Shown: piece by piece, positions 39,946 through 54,557 of the stretch
Layout: every line of letters starts with the position of its first letter
Numbering within the stretch: the first letter of the stretch is position 1
Assembly (NCBI GenBank): GCA_023053545.1
Contig: JAKZAN010000002.1
Coordinates: forward strand, 12,210,790-12,274,789
Source of the DNA: Lepidurus packardi
Taxonomy: Eukaryota; Arthropoda; Branchiopoda; Notostraca; Triopsidae
Length of the DNA: 64,000 nt
Direction of reading: 5' to 3'
Program-made: the position numbers and the translations under genes
The notes under the pieces: model-generated
Seen by the model: only the letters and a program-made list of their open reading frames with translations
What the model was told of the DNA's origin: nothing
Database searches by the model: none

Positions 39946-40013
39946 CCAACGCGTAAACGTTAGAACGAGCAAACCTTTAAGGTTAGCTGCTCGTTATAAC
40001 GGTCACAAGTTGG
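39946..40013 (-). ncRNA. mir-2001 microRNA precursor
   Basis: Minus-strand hairpin of 68 nt. The 5' arm at 40008-39988 begins TTGTGACCGTTATAA, identical over its first 15 nt to miR-2001 as I recall it, then diverges slightly (CGAGCA). The 3' arm (GCTCGTTCTAACG...) pairs at about 23 of 26 positions, with a short loop. miR-2001 is an old bilaterian family, to my knowledge lost in insects and vertebrates. Its place upstream of two mir-252 copies on the same strand supports the call. Confidence 0.9.
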
Positions 40014-40546
40014 CGAGAAATTTCGCTTGCTACTCAAGAAGGCTCACTTATGTACAAAACGTTCGTTTATCACCGTAACTAATGTTCAACTGACCAGCCA
40101 TCCACGTCTGTTTCTGCTAGGTTTTGAATTCCCGTATAGCTGTCCACGCGTGTCAGACTCATTTGCATAGACATGTATGGTCCCAGGGCTCGTCTATATA
40201 CTCGAATGCTTTATTATTCACCGCAATACAGATTCCCACTTTACGATAACTAAACAAAACAACAGGGGAATATCATCATCAGGCGTCCTAAAAGCTGGTG
40301 CCCGAGGTATCAGCAGACGTACATCTGTTAATGACTTTTAAGTGTGAAACATGGCTATCAGGACGCTAGGTAACTTGTATATGTTCGAGTAGTTTTTCGC
40401 GTCATAATTTGAGCTATATCTCTTATAATTTCTTATAAGATGTGGGATTTCAGACTCGGTGCTAAAATGGCAAGCCTTGTTTCTCTTGGCGGTCATAGAT
40501 GGCGAAATGGTCAAGCTGACAAACCGCAGAAAAATAAACAACTACA
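40014..40546. other. Intergenic DNA between mir-2001 and BORCS7
   Basis: The divergent arrangement (mir-2001 minus, BORCS7 plus) means this 0.5 kb should hold the BORCS7 promoter and perhaps the promoter of the microRNA primary transcript. No TATA box at a convincing spacing was identified. Confidence 0.35.
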
Positions 40547-41100
40547 ATGACTTCTGCTTCAAGTGCTAGTGCAAAGCTTTTATTTGCAGACTCCAAGTCT
40601 AAATTAGCTGAAAGAGTCCAGCTTAATATAAATAGCCTGGGTTCAGTCATTAGGCAAGTGCACAAAGGATCAAAATCCAATGAGGTAAATCTTAACCGCC
40701 TCAGTTCTAGTTTGGGGATATTTGCGTAGAATTCATGTTATTATGATTTGTTTAATGCATTGTCTTGTTCTCGAATTTGTCTACAACGGAGCCATGCAAA
40801 GCGTATTTACAATACATCTATATTTTCTGCTTTTTTTAAGGCCCTTTCCCAGACAGTCAAGAATTTTGCCGCTCAAGAACATGCCATAGAAAGCAGTGAA
40901 TTGGTAAATATAAGTTTTGAAGCTCCTCTGGAGTTCTCGATCTCTAGATAAAAATATACTTTTCGCTTTGTGTTCTCTATTAGAATCTCCGGAAGCTCGA
41001 AGTCCTTGTCGCGCATCTTGGGTACCAGTATGATTCAATTGAAGCGAGCTGTCAATTGATTCCTGAAGTCAAAGATCTAGCTATATCTATGCTTCGCTGA
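40547..41100 (+). CDS. BLOC-1-related complex subunit 7 (BORCS7)
   Basis: Three exons: 40547-40684, 40841-40903 and 40984-41100, all phase 0, giving 105 aa, the same size as the vertebrate protein. Matching features include a KQVxKGSxSxE-like segment here read as RQVHKGSKSNE (residues about 36-46), an NFAAQEHAI segment, and LRKLEVLVAHLGYQYDSI in the third exon. The protein is predicted to be helical throughout. BORCS7 is a small subunit of BORC, the complex on the lysosome surface that recruits Arl8 and kinesin to move lysosomes outward. Exons 2 and 3 are too short to stand out as open frames. The ATG is the first in the frame and follows an A-rich context. The gene is convergent with RhoBTB, 0.8 kb apart. 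Identification rests on remembered similarity to human BORCS7. Confidence 0.88.
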
Positions 41101-41922
41101 TGCCATCTTTTCTACAGTTGTAATCCTTTCAGGTAGTTGAATTGTTACTAAGGCAAGTTTTGATCAATGTTATAAACAGACAGTGTTACATTGGCGTTGA
41201 CGTGATGGGTGAATGCAGGTCCATTCCTTGGGAGGATGCAGTATAATTAGAATAACTTGAGGAGTCCACTGTTTTGGTGTAAATGTAGCTATGTATGTAT
41301 GTCTCTGCCCTGTCAAGTCCTCATTTCTCCGTTATTTTTACCCCTTTACAAGGGTTGGTTTGGATTTGGGTGAAATATTTTGTTAGCTCAGCGTGCGTAA
41401 GAAAACTGTAAGCTGAAAATAGGTCTTGTTTATTGAGAGAATAGTCCTTGCATATATAGTGGAAAGTTGGCATTCGGGTATAGCATGGCAAAAATGGCAT
41501 GGCGGTGGAAAAGAGCGAAAAACGAGCGCAAGTATTTCACAGTATTACAAAACAAGCAATATAGCAAACAAATCTTGTTTAAAACCAACAAAATGAAAAG
41601 TTTTGCTCCCAACATAGTCGTTAAAGTGCTGGCAGACAATGCTCCCAGACATAATCCATCTTTTTTAATTACTTCGTTAAAATATCCATCTCACAGTGAG
41701 AATGTGTTTTTTTTTTTTTGCTTCTTTGTGTCTTACAAATAAACGCTGAGCTGGCAGCCTAAAATGTGTTCACGTTTTCCAAGCACCTTCATACGAGTGC
41801 TTAATTGTATCCGAAGAATTGTTGCGAATTCCGATTCTGGTTTTCTATAATCTGAGCAGCTTTCTTATCAAAGTGTCCGTCCCTCCAGGACTTGATGAAC
41901 GTAAAAAGTAAGTGTCGTCCTA
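41101..41922. other. Convergent intergenic region, BORCS7 to RhoBTB
   Basis: It should contain both 3' untranslated regions. A plus-strand frame at 41467-41742 and a minus-strand frame at 41430-41639 overlap each other and resemble nothing known. No canonical poly(A) signal could be assigned with confidence. Confidence 0.4.
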
Positions 41923-44900
41923 TTAAACAGAGTGGTAAGCTACGTCGTCGCTTCGGCGGGATTTCCCCGTAAAACAGAGGCAACCCGAATTGTGTCGGCT
42001 TCGCTTTAACGGTTTGTCGCCGTTTTCTTCTCTTTCGCGTTGCCGGACACATTTCTCGTAGTAATCCCTATCCTTGAGGTACCTACCATAACGACCAAAT
42101 TCTCATTAGTTTCTCTCAAAGAATCTAGTTACATGGCAAGATTTCAATTTACCAAACGGGTGGCCACCTATGCCTCGCCAAGTACGCCTGATTCTCGGTA
42201 TGCATAGCTTTGAGAAGCTTGGGTGCTTTGCGGCAAATGGTATTGTAATTGGAAGCCATGTACGTCAAACACCAGTCGGCCAACTGATCCGCGTTATGGA
42301 TCTGGAACGAATAAAGATCTCCGGTTAGTAGAGCGCGAGTTCAAATTAACGCGAGCTTGATTCTTTATTAATTTAAAGAAATAATTTTACTTGACAAGGT
42401 TCTAGCAAATTGATGCATTCGAACATGACATCCCCGCCTAGTTCACATACTCTTTGCATCTCTTGGACCACTTGACTTTCCACAAGTTGGACTAATCTGG
42501 GTAAGCAAAGTCGATTAGCTAACTCGATGAGTGGGAGGCAGGTGCTGGGCTGGAGGCTGGCCGGAACCCCATCGGTGTACAAGTAGTGTAGCAGCTGACG
42601 AAACGTATCTGTTTTCACGCCCGGAAATTCCACCTGAAATAGTATACATAATGAGTGAGAGCTGCTGTCACCGCCCGTTTCATAAATTTCTAGAGGAAAC
42701 AGGTGATGAAAAGATGGGAGACCAAACAGTGAGGCAGAGTGAGATATAAACTTAGGGATGCTAAAGAAAGTTTATTGTAGCGTAAGGACTAACGAGTTTC
42801 TCTTAAGTCAAGGGAGGGGGGTTGGGATATGATAAGCAAAAGGCTCGGTTATCCGCCTGGCTGACATATAAAGTTGTCAGATGCAGACAGCAGACGTCTT
42901 CTAATGACCGCAAAAAAAATTAGATGAAAAGCTTAGAAATGAGGCTGTCGGGGCATTAATGTCTAAGGGATTTTTTTAAGGAACTATCGCTCGTGGGCAT
43001 GCATGTTAGTTTGCAACCGAATAAACAATTGGTGAAATACTGTAACGAATTCAATCTTACTACTTTGGCTGAACTTTCGCGAAAATCGCCGGAAAACATG
43101 GCATTGAGAACATCACATCGGGCCATGACCATAGCCCTATGGGCTGGACACGTGCCGTCGTCCAAGAGGAAACGCACATCTGCGTACATGAACTGGGACA
43201 GACAAATGTCCAATAAACGTCGTTTAATTGCCTGTCACATGAATCGGGACGTTTTTGAGTATTCACACGTGGTTGAGAAAAAAAGATTTGATGTTTACTT
43301 GTCGGTATTGATAACGAACATCGTTGTTTAAGAACTCTTCCCGGTTTTGTATATTAGCAGTGAACGCCAGTAGCTCGGGTAATTCCAGAAACTCCGCTGC
43401 TTGGCGCAAATCCTGAAACAACAAGCGTTTTTTTGTCTTGGGTTAGCTGATACAAGGGAGCCCCGAATTGTTACAACAACAACGGATGCAAGGGCTCACC
43501 AGTAGTGTCCCAATGGGCACAGACTTGAAATAATAGGTCTTTTTAAGAGCAAATGACAAAAGTGTTTTAACAAGGAGCAATGAGCGGGATTGTTACCTGT
43601 AAGGAACCGTAGCGCGTATCGATGTTTCCCGTGTACACAAACCTGAGGCACTGACGCATGGCACTAGGCGAAACTAATTTGGATAAATGAACAACGGTTT
43701 GCTGGGAAATGCAGGGTTTTCCTCGGTGATCCAATCCTTCACACTACCAAAGAGTTACGATGTATTAACTTACATTTAAGAACACATTAAGTAGCTGGTT
43801 TCCGCTAGCTAGATGTTCTATTTACAGATGAGCCTTTGTTTTACCTGTTCCAGGCTGACGGATTCCACTGCGGGGTGGGAAAGTACCTTGGAGAAGTTGG
43901 TTTTGGTATGGTCCGAGCTTGATGATGAAACAGAAACGTCCCATGGAGCGGGTGCCACGTGACAACTAAACCTTCGTTTCCAAATGTCTTTATTATCTCG
44001 CAATCGAGGCAATCGGGGCCCTTGCAAATTGTCCACTTCAATCAAGCACTCGGTGTCGTCATTGAAGTTGCCCACAGTAGATTCGCCGAAGGTACTCATC
44101 TGAATAAGTTCCTGCAATTGAATGATAAGTTTTGAGAGTTGCGACGTGGCTGACTGAAGCTTGTTAATTCTTAAAATCAAAAGGAAAGGAAAGGTTTAAG
44201 ATAAGTAACAAGTTTAATTGGCGCACTCGTGGGGATTTAAGCATCAAGATATAAAAGTTAACATACGATGGAGGATTCGCTGGAAGAACGCGTTCCCATA
44301 TCCGCGGAAGTGGGTTCCACGTCCAAGAGTCGATGCAGTGAAGGAGCAGCTACTGCTAACCAAAATTTGTGTGCCGAGAAGCCGACACTGCCCGTGACGA
44401 AGATGACATCGGTGAAGGCTTGTCGAGAGTTTAGGTTTTGCAAATGCTCCGTCAGGCAACTCATGGAAACATAAACTTCAGAAGGGCGTGGCTTGGGTGG
44501 GCAAAAGGGAGCTTGGAGTATTGGACGTTGGACGCGTTTTAGGCCGGCTACCCAAAATCGTTGTTGTTTCCGTGCCACTAAAGCTGCTCGGATAACGTTT
44601 TCGAAAACTGCTGTGACGCCATAATATGTGAGAACACTGGCTTCGAAATAAGGGACATCCAGTTCGTTGGCTAAGGCTCTGGCTTGGTCGGGCATCACGA
44701 TGTCGCATTCCCTCGTAGGTCTATGACCCGCCATACGTCAAACAAGAACAAAAACAAAATGACAGAATCGATAAAAGCAACTTATCGTTAGGCTCGTGTT
44801 TATCTGTGGTATAAGAAAACGCAAGGTAAAAGCCAGGTGGGCAGGAAATTGGGACCTGCCCGCTGCCCTAGCTCTAGGCGACGACGTTCTTGTCTGCGTG

Positions 44901-46131
44901 CAAATGTATTAGCCAACAGTTAAAGAGCCAATATAGATTTCTAGAGGTCGGGAAGGGTGGTCGAAGAAGTGATCATTTCTTGTCGCTAATCCTTCACATG
45001 AACGAACGAATGATGAACCAAGCTAATCTTTCATGTTAAGTTGACGGAGGAACATCAAGCTTACCTGACGAACGGACTCCTGTCCTTAAAGTACGAAAGA
45101 TAGGTCTCGTCGCGATACATGTAGCGCAGATCATTCTTGCAGCCAACGAGGATGACGGGGGTGTTTGGACAGAAGCGGCGGATTTCCGGCAACCACATGG
45201 CTTTGCAATTGCGTAATGATACTGGATTCCCCACCGAGAAGCAGAGTAGAACAACATCGGATCTACAGGAAAATGGGATGCGAAGTTTTTTGTTGTTTTT
45301 TATTTGGTCAAAAGACGCTATTTCAAGGAAGCTTGAGAAAAAAACTGGGCTCCATAACGAAATAAACGATAGATTTTAAAACTGGTAATAAGACAAAGAT
45401 GAGTAAAGAAGCTGGTTCGCTGCCGAAGGAGAGCAACGGCCAGACAAAAGGTTTTCATCCCGGGCATGGATCCAAGAAATGACGTCAAGGAAGGTTGATC
45501 AATAAGCTACACCCCCAGTTGCAGACCGAGAGAGCCAGAAAGAGAAATAGAGAGAATTGACTCGAGTTCCACGGTCCGTAAAAAAAAAAACGACAGGTTT
45601 ACACACCTTTCCCTTACCACGCCTTTTAGTATTCTTGTTGGGAGGAACAAAACTAAAAGAAGGCGTGTAGCAGCATCAGACTAGTACACGGAAATGTGAG
45701 TCTTGTTTGTCGTGTCTTACCTGCCGTAAGCAAAGCGACGATCCTTTTCATGATCCCCGAATGTGTCCCAAAGGCGGAGCGAGACACTGACTCCGTCAAC
45801 GACTTCCCATGAACGCTCCAGTACCTGAATGGAGAAGAAAAAAATGATTAAAAAGGGGACAAAAGAAAACAAGTGAAGAAAAAAAACCAGAAAATTAGAA
45901 AGGAAAAGCTAAAGAGGGGAGGGAGTATTTATCACGTAATGGAAAGCTTACATCTTTGTAAATGCGGTATTGGTCAATGGCCCATACGGTAGGCACATGT
46001 GTGGAGAGTAGTTGTCCTAATGAAACTTGCTTGTTACAGGCCCGGGCGCAGATGAGTCGCGTTTTCCCGACGGCTGTGTCGCCGACCACCACACATTTGA
46101 CCAACTCCTGATGAGGTTGTTCGTTATCCAT
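41923..46131 (-). CDS. RhoBTB, atypical Rho GTPase with two BTB domains
   Basis: Eleven coding exons: 46131-45952, 45824-45721, 45262-45065, 44720-44267, 44111-43845, 43743-43597, 43412-43299, 43231-43061, 42633-42391, 42301-42153, 42082-41923; 728 aa, all phases agree. GTPase domain at about 10-212: P-loop GDTAVGKT (17-24), switch [14 protein letters not shown] where Gln of DxxGQ is Asp, and G4 GCKNDLR. A Pro-rich linker follows (about 225-240). BTB1 begins about 262 (DVIFVTG...AHKFWLA) and carries the long family-typical insertion before its second half (about 418-460). BTB2 is at about 497-595, followed by the conserved C-terminal region (RWPPVWYLK). There is no CAAX box. Family members are cullin-3 ubiquitin-ligase adaptors with poor GTP hydrolysis. 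An in-frame ATG five codons upstream (46146) is an alternative start. Confidence 0.97.
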
Positions 46132-46590
46132 GACCCATTCAGACATGACCCATGTGCGCAAATCTACCCGCGAATAGCAATGCAAAGACCCTCACACTTT
46201 CAGCCGCTATAACCTGCCAAGTGGATAAAAACAAACAAAAGTCGTAGGGTTCGTTATTATTACCGTAATGAATATGACACTTTTTTCAGAGCAAAGTCAA
46301 GAATGTGTTTGGCACATTGCCACGTTACGACACGCACACATCGAGAAGTTAGGATTTAGAACGGGATGAATACTGCGTCGAAAAGGATGGACCAACTTTT
46401 CGCAAAAAACGCGGAGGTGTAGTTTTCTGAGAAAAATAACTTCTTGTTATGCTTACCTAAGCATTCCGCGAAGCATCTTGAAACATGGGTAACAAAAGCA
46501 AGCTATTTCCCCTGCCCTTTTGCAGCAATTTCTTGGTGTTTCTCCCGTCAGGAAAGATTAAGACTCTTCCTTGTTTTCTAACATGCTTAC

Positions 46591-46775
46591 CCCTCGTTTG
46601 CGTAAACGCATAGCAAAGGTCTCGCTGCTACCCAAGATTCAAGACGCTCCAGAGGTGAACCTTCTGCGATCAACTGGGCCAATGAAGCATCCAATTTCCG
46701 ACACACACTAGTCCGACAAGAAAAAGGGTTCGCAATCGCAAGTGTGCGTTGAGGATGCGAACCTCTCCGAGACAT
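46591..46775 (-). other. Possible RhoBTB 5' untranslated exon
   Basis: Minus-strand sequence ending in GAGGG followed by a strong GTAAGC donor. A usable acceptor lies near 46215, just upstream of the RhoBTB start codon. The frame open across this piece (62 codons) runs into a stop with either acceptor tried, so it would be untranslated leader rather than an N-terminal extension. The 5' boundary is arbitrary. Confidence 0.3.
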
Positions 46776-48626
46776 GACCCGGACAAAACAAATTTGCCAA
46801 AAAAACTGACTTGTGTTTCACTAACTGTGTGGAAACCAGGAAATGCACAATTAACCAATAACATACACGTAACAACTCGCACCCGCAACACCCAAAAGTT
46901 GACAAACAAAGGGCACTCCCGGAGGAATTTCGGGCCGGGCAATCCTCTCTAGTCGGTATCTGCGAATTGAACCTCGGGGAACTTTTTTTAATTTATTTTC
47001 TTTTAGGGGTTGGTGTTACTTGGCAAGAGCCGTATACTTGACTTGGATGACAAAACTACGATATTGTTCTAGAGAGAGCTCAAGTCGAACCAAGACTGTG
47101 TCTGGCTGGTGAGCGTCCCTTGCTTTTATATGTAATGTAATCCAAAACGCAAAGAAGGAACTGGAAGGCAATCCCCTTACCAGCTCTTGCATTTGGAACC
47201 GCAACTTGCAAAGTCCCGGATCTTACGTTCTGTGCTAACAACCACTGCCTCGTGCCTGCCCTTGTTCGATTGGGGTAGGGTTTTTTGCTTTTAAAAGGTT
47301 CTTTTGTAGAGAGGAGTTTAGCGCTCCGGAAAAAAAACTACTTTCGTCATACCTTTGTTGATTAAAAAAATATATATTCGGGTGTACGTGGCCTATCTGT
47401 GAATACTCACGTCAGCCAAGTTTCCGTTTCCTTTTCCCTTTAGACTGTGAGTTGTGCGTTAGCCGACTGATCACCGATTATTCCATTACCTGAACTTTTG
47501 ACTTGTACTCTAACTTTCGGTATCCCTTTTTCATTCTTCCTGCAAGATAAAAAGTTGGTCGTCTGACATCGGAATACAGCTGAGTCCTCACAAAAAGGTA
47601 GCGTGAGTTCGAGCCGACTGATTACCGATTATGACCTCTATTAGCTTCGCTTTAGATCCTTGAACTTGGACTTGACTCGGATTTTGACTTGGATTTGCTG
47701 AGAAGGTATTGCGTCTCGAAAGGCAAGAGCCCAGGACCGCAAGACTAAAATGTCTAGAAACTTCCGAGGCACTTGCCTATCACGATTCCAAAGATAGTTG
47801 GTCCTTTCTCTCCTTGGGTAAAAAAAAAAAAAAATAAGGAAATGCCATCAAGGGACGCTAGGATGTTGGGACGGGACTTATCAGCAGGCTATAGCATTTG
47901 CTTTATGATGTCAGTGCTAAAAAGATTATTCGTGTCGTCTTCCCCCTCTTGTGTACTTATTACGCCTAGGAAGTTGCTCTTCACAGCTTCGTGCCTACGC
48001 TCAACTTCCATTTCAATTGCCAACACCTGAGTTTGGTCACGTTGTCCCTTTTGAAACTCAGAAAAAAACATGCCCTAAGCAATAGGGCAATACCCCTTGC
48101 CAGCTGGGCATTTTTTTGCATCACTTTTTTGACGGGATTAAGCTTTCCGGTGTGATGTGTGAGTGAACATCAGTACCCTTGTTTTGTTTCGGGCTTTCAC
48201 ACGGTCTAGGTGTGAATGCTTCCATCTCGGCTTTGTTCACTGGGTTGTTCTAATTCTGCCAAACGCTCGTAATGAGTCAACCGTCGCAAGGATGAGCACC
48301 GAGAGCGATGGGATGCAGTGAGCAGAGCACTTTAACTGGTTTTCGCGTCTTGATTTCACTTCCATGTCGGAATCTTGAAAATTCCCTCCTGGCTTTGGCG
48401 GTTTGCCCAGATTTCTATCGCGTGGCTCAGAACGATAGCAAGCCGATGTGGGAGCATTTGGGGTGAGTGCGGAGTTATAATGCGTTCAAGTCTAACCCAA
48501 ATGAGTCAAGTTTGCTGAAAGGGAACCTGGTTGGAAATTACATATCAAGTCCTTGTTTACTCCGATTCGGTTTTAGTAACTTATTCGGGTGTATCATTGC
48601 ATTCGGGTATTTTTTGTATTTTTATT

Positions 48627-48643
48627 TTATTATTATTATTATT
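48627..48643. repeat. ATT trinucleotide repeat
   Basis: Five to six ATT units in T-rich DNA. Simple microsatellite. Confidence 0.75.
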
Positions 48644-51390
48644 TTTAAATCTTTATACAGCGTGAGCATTTGCTCTTGGCTGGCATATTTATTGAGAAAG
48701 GCAAAGGAAAAGCACTTACAAGTGTATTTTATTATTAATAATTTATTACATATTCCTATTACATATTTTTTCGAATTGTGAAGAAGTCTCATTAATTTAT
48801 TGTCCAGTGTAGGCCTAGTTTTAGAAGTTTCCATAAAGTTTGTTCAGTTATAGTCGTCCAACCCGAGGTCTGTGGAGTAGTTAAGTATGTGGTGAAGTAG
48901 TTATTGTTTATCAATAGAATAGGTGAATTATACTCTAAAAGTGATAGAGAGCATGCAAAACGCGGGTAAATAGGCTTTTCCTATGTTGATGGGAAGGGAC
49001 CGAAATGAAACCGATCATTATAGATAGGTTGGCTTGACCTGCGGGCATAACGCCAATTCAAAAGCAGAAATGGCTTTGTTTTGGCTTCCCTCAAAAGTTT
49101 TACTCTAATGATCATGGTCCCGTTGTTTTTCCACCGTTGGCGATGTTGGTTTTAGGACTAAGTAAAGCATCAAAGATCGAACTATATTTGGAATAAGTGC
49201 TATTCTACAGCATAATAACGCCGTCGACAGAGCGATGAAAATTTATTGCAACATAACCTTGGGAGTTCCCTAGCATTTATGCGATTAAATTGCACACATA
49301 CCGGTCAGTATTTTTAGCGCGTATGCGGAAACCCCACCTCATGACTTCTCCTGAGAAGCCTCAAGAAAAAAAGGAATTACAAGGCTAGGGAACTTGATTG
49401 TATTACCAAGCCCTGCCGCATAGCGGACTTTTTTTTCTCTTAATGGCGAAGACAAGCTTCTTTGCTGGCCAAGTTATCGTGCTGCCTTCTCGAGCCCGAC
49501 CCCGCCAACATGCAAATGAAGCGGCCAGAGCGGGAAGTTAGCTTGGGTTGCGCAATTCGATTTTGCTAAAACAGCTGCGAAAAAAGGAGCCTTGGAAGCC
49601 GGAAATGTTTGAGAGGTGGTTTACATTGGACCTTGAACTGTGTTATTCTGTTTTTTTAGCCCCTCATGTTGTTTTTCCTCTCTTAATATGTTACAGATGC
49701 GATAATGTGGAGATTACTCTCTAGTATTTCTAAAGTATTTTACATTTTATCGCCGTTGATGTGTTTTATGGCTTATCCATTGCTGAGGCCAATCGAGTCA
49801 AAGACTCAATGAAAAAAAAAAAGAAAGAAAAAACTACGACGTTGTTTAGCTCCTCGACTATAGCCTTGGATTCTAATCAAGGATGGTGACGATAAACAGC
49901 GCCAGGTATTGCTTGGTAGTAGGTTGTAGAGATAAGAACTAGCAACAAGGATTCATTAGGGGGTAAGTATTTAAAACTCGGTCCTTGGCAGCGAAAAAGC
50001 ATGCTGTGTATATGTTGTTTGGCGAGCGCCACGTGGGTTAGTGATGAAAAGAAGACGGAATGCACGAGATCGAAAAGCCCATGTCGCTGGGGGCAGGGAG
50101 CAGCCGTCTCCATTGACGTCACGGAGACGTCGCATCAGCGAAAAAGCTTAACTGATAAGGCAAGCAGAAAAAAGGTGTTACCTATCTTTGGCAGCAGAAT
50201 TGGAAAGCTAGGCCAGTATGAAACACCCGAGCAAATAGCTTAACCTGACGAATGATTGGAACTTCATCACAAAGACCCTTCAACTCGAGTTTCTTGTGTG
50301 TATATGTACACCTCTTTGGATTGGTTGACGTCATGGTGCCAGAGCAAGCACTCCATGCATCCTTACCCGAAGAAAATCAATACATTTGCGGGGTGGTTAC
50401 CAAAAGACACGAAAAATAGGAAATACGGTTCCGTTTATCTGCACATTTACTACTCTATTTGGGATACTCTATTAAAATAGCCCAGTCGTTATGTATTTAC
50501 CCAAGTTTCCGAGTCTCCCAAACCTTTGCCTACAAGTCGACTAGATGAGTGGTTTCCGAGGTGGTTGTCCGCAGCGGAATGAAAGGCACGCTTTTTCAGA
50601 AAACAACCTGGTGTAAAATGCGTCGTGGAGAGCGAGATTGTGCGTCTCGGAAGTTTAGGTACACAAAAGGGGCTGGGGAGAAAAGTGAGACTAGGTGCTG
50701 ATTATGGAGGGTTAAAAATCACAGATAAATAATCAAAAATGGTGTGTTAACGTTGGAAGTCGTGCGACTGAAAGGCAAGACACACACTGAACCGAAGGAG
50801 CGAAGGAGAGACGAAAGGCTACCGTGTGTAGCATACGTGAAGTCCAACCTCGGATAGGAAGACAGGCGCAGTCACGATTCACGCAAGACCTTGGTTTGTA
50901 GACCCTTAGTTACTACTGATCACGCGGTACCTGGCGCGCGGGGCAAACCCGGAAAAAAATAACACGAAATTAGACAGGTGGTGGTACTTGTCAACCAGTA
51001 CTGGCTATTCTTTCACTGGAATACGTATTGGCCAAAACTTCCGGTCAGTAGCTTGTAAGGATTTAGGGAACGCAAAAGAACTTGCTTTACTTATTTAAGT
51101 GTTTACAGAAAAGCTTTCTAATTTATGTCAATTGTGTCGAAATACATGTAATTATTTATGAGGGTGCCGTGTGTTTAGTAAGTATCTCGGCGAGTACGTT
51201 GTTAGTTGTAGATCGCGCGCTACTGAAACGTCTAGTGCCACCACTTAAAGGTTCTGTCGTTAGATGGCATTTTACTTAAATTTGCCTTTGAGCGAAACTG
51301 GTTGGCTTCTGAGCTGGTTAGAAGAAGGTGGGACGTGGGAAGTAAACAATTCAAAATTGGCAAATTTTCGGCTTCAAGGTAAATGTTTGA

Positions 51391-54206
<2,816 letters not shown>

Positions 54207-54557
54207 AGGATGTAAACTACATGCTTCAGCAGTCGTGTGGCGTAGCCGTTGTAAATACATTTCAGTCCTCGTTAAAGAAATAGGCATTTGACAAAATCGG
54301 AAACATTCACAGATTAGGCTTTGGGGATAAGTGGGTACCGAACTACTGTGGAGGAAGAATGCCTTTCCGCGAAACGTGATACGAGAAACAAAGGAATAAC
54401 ACGAGTACAGAAAATAGGAAAGAAGTTGTAATAGTTCGCGTGCACCGGTAAGGTAAGAGGCACTTTATTTAACTTAATGGCAGATAATGTACTAATGGTT
54501 CTTTTCAGAATACTTTTGATTACGAATCTCCTTGCTGTACTTGCTGTTCCTATAAAA
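54207..54557. other. Convergent region, Miro to THAP gene
   Basis: The two genes end tail to tail 351 bp apart. It probably holds both 3' untranslated regions. No consensus AATAAA was assigned and no other feature seen. Confidence 0.4.

Noticed and set aside
42531-42749. Plus-strand frame over RhoBTB exon 9
   Set aside because: Shadow of the minus-strand RhoBTB coding exon.
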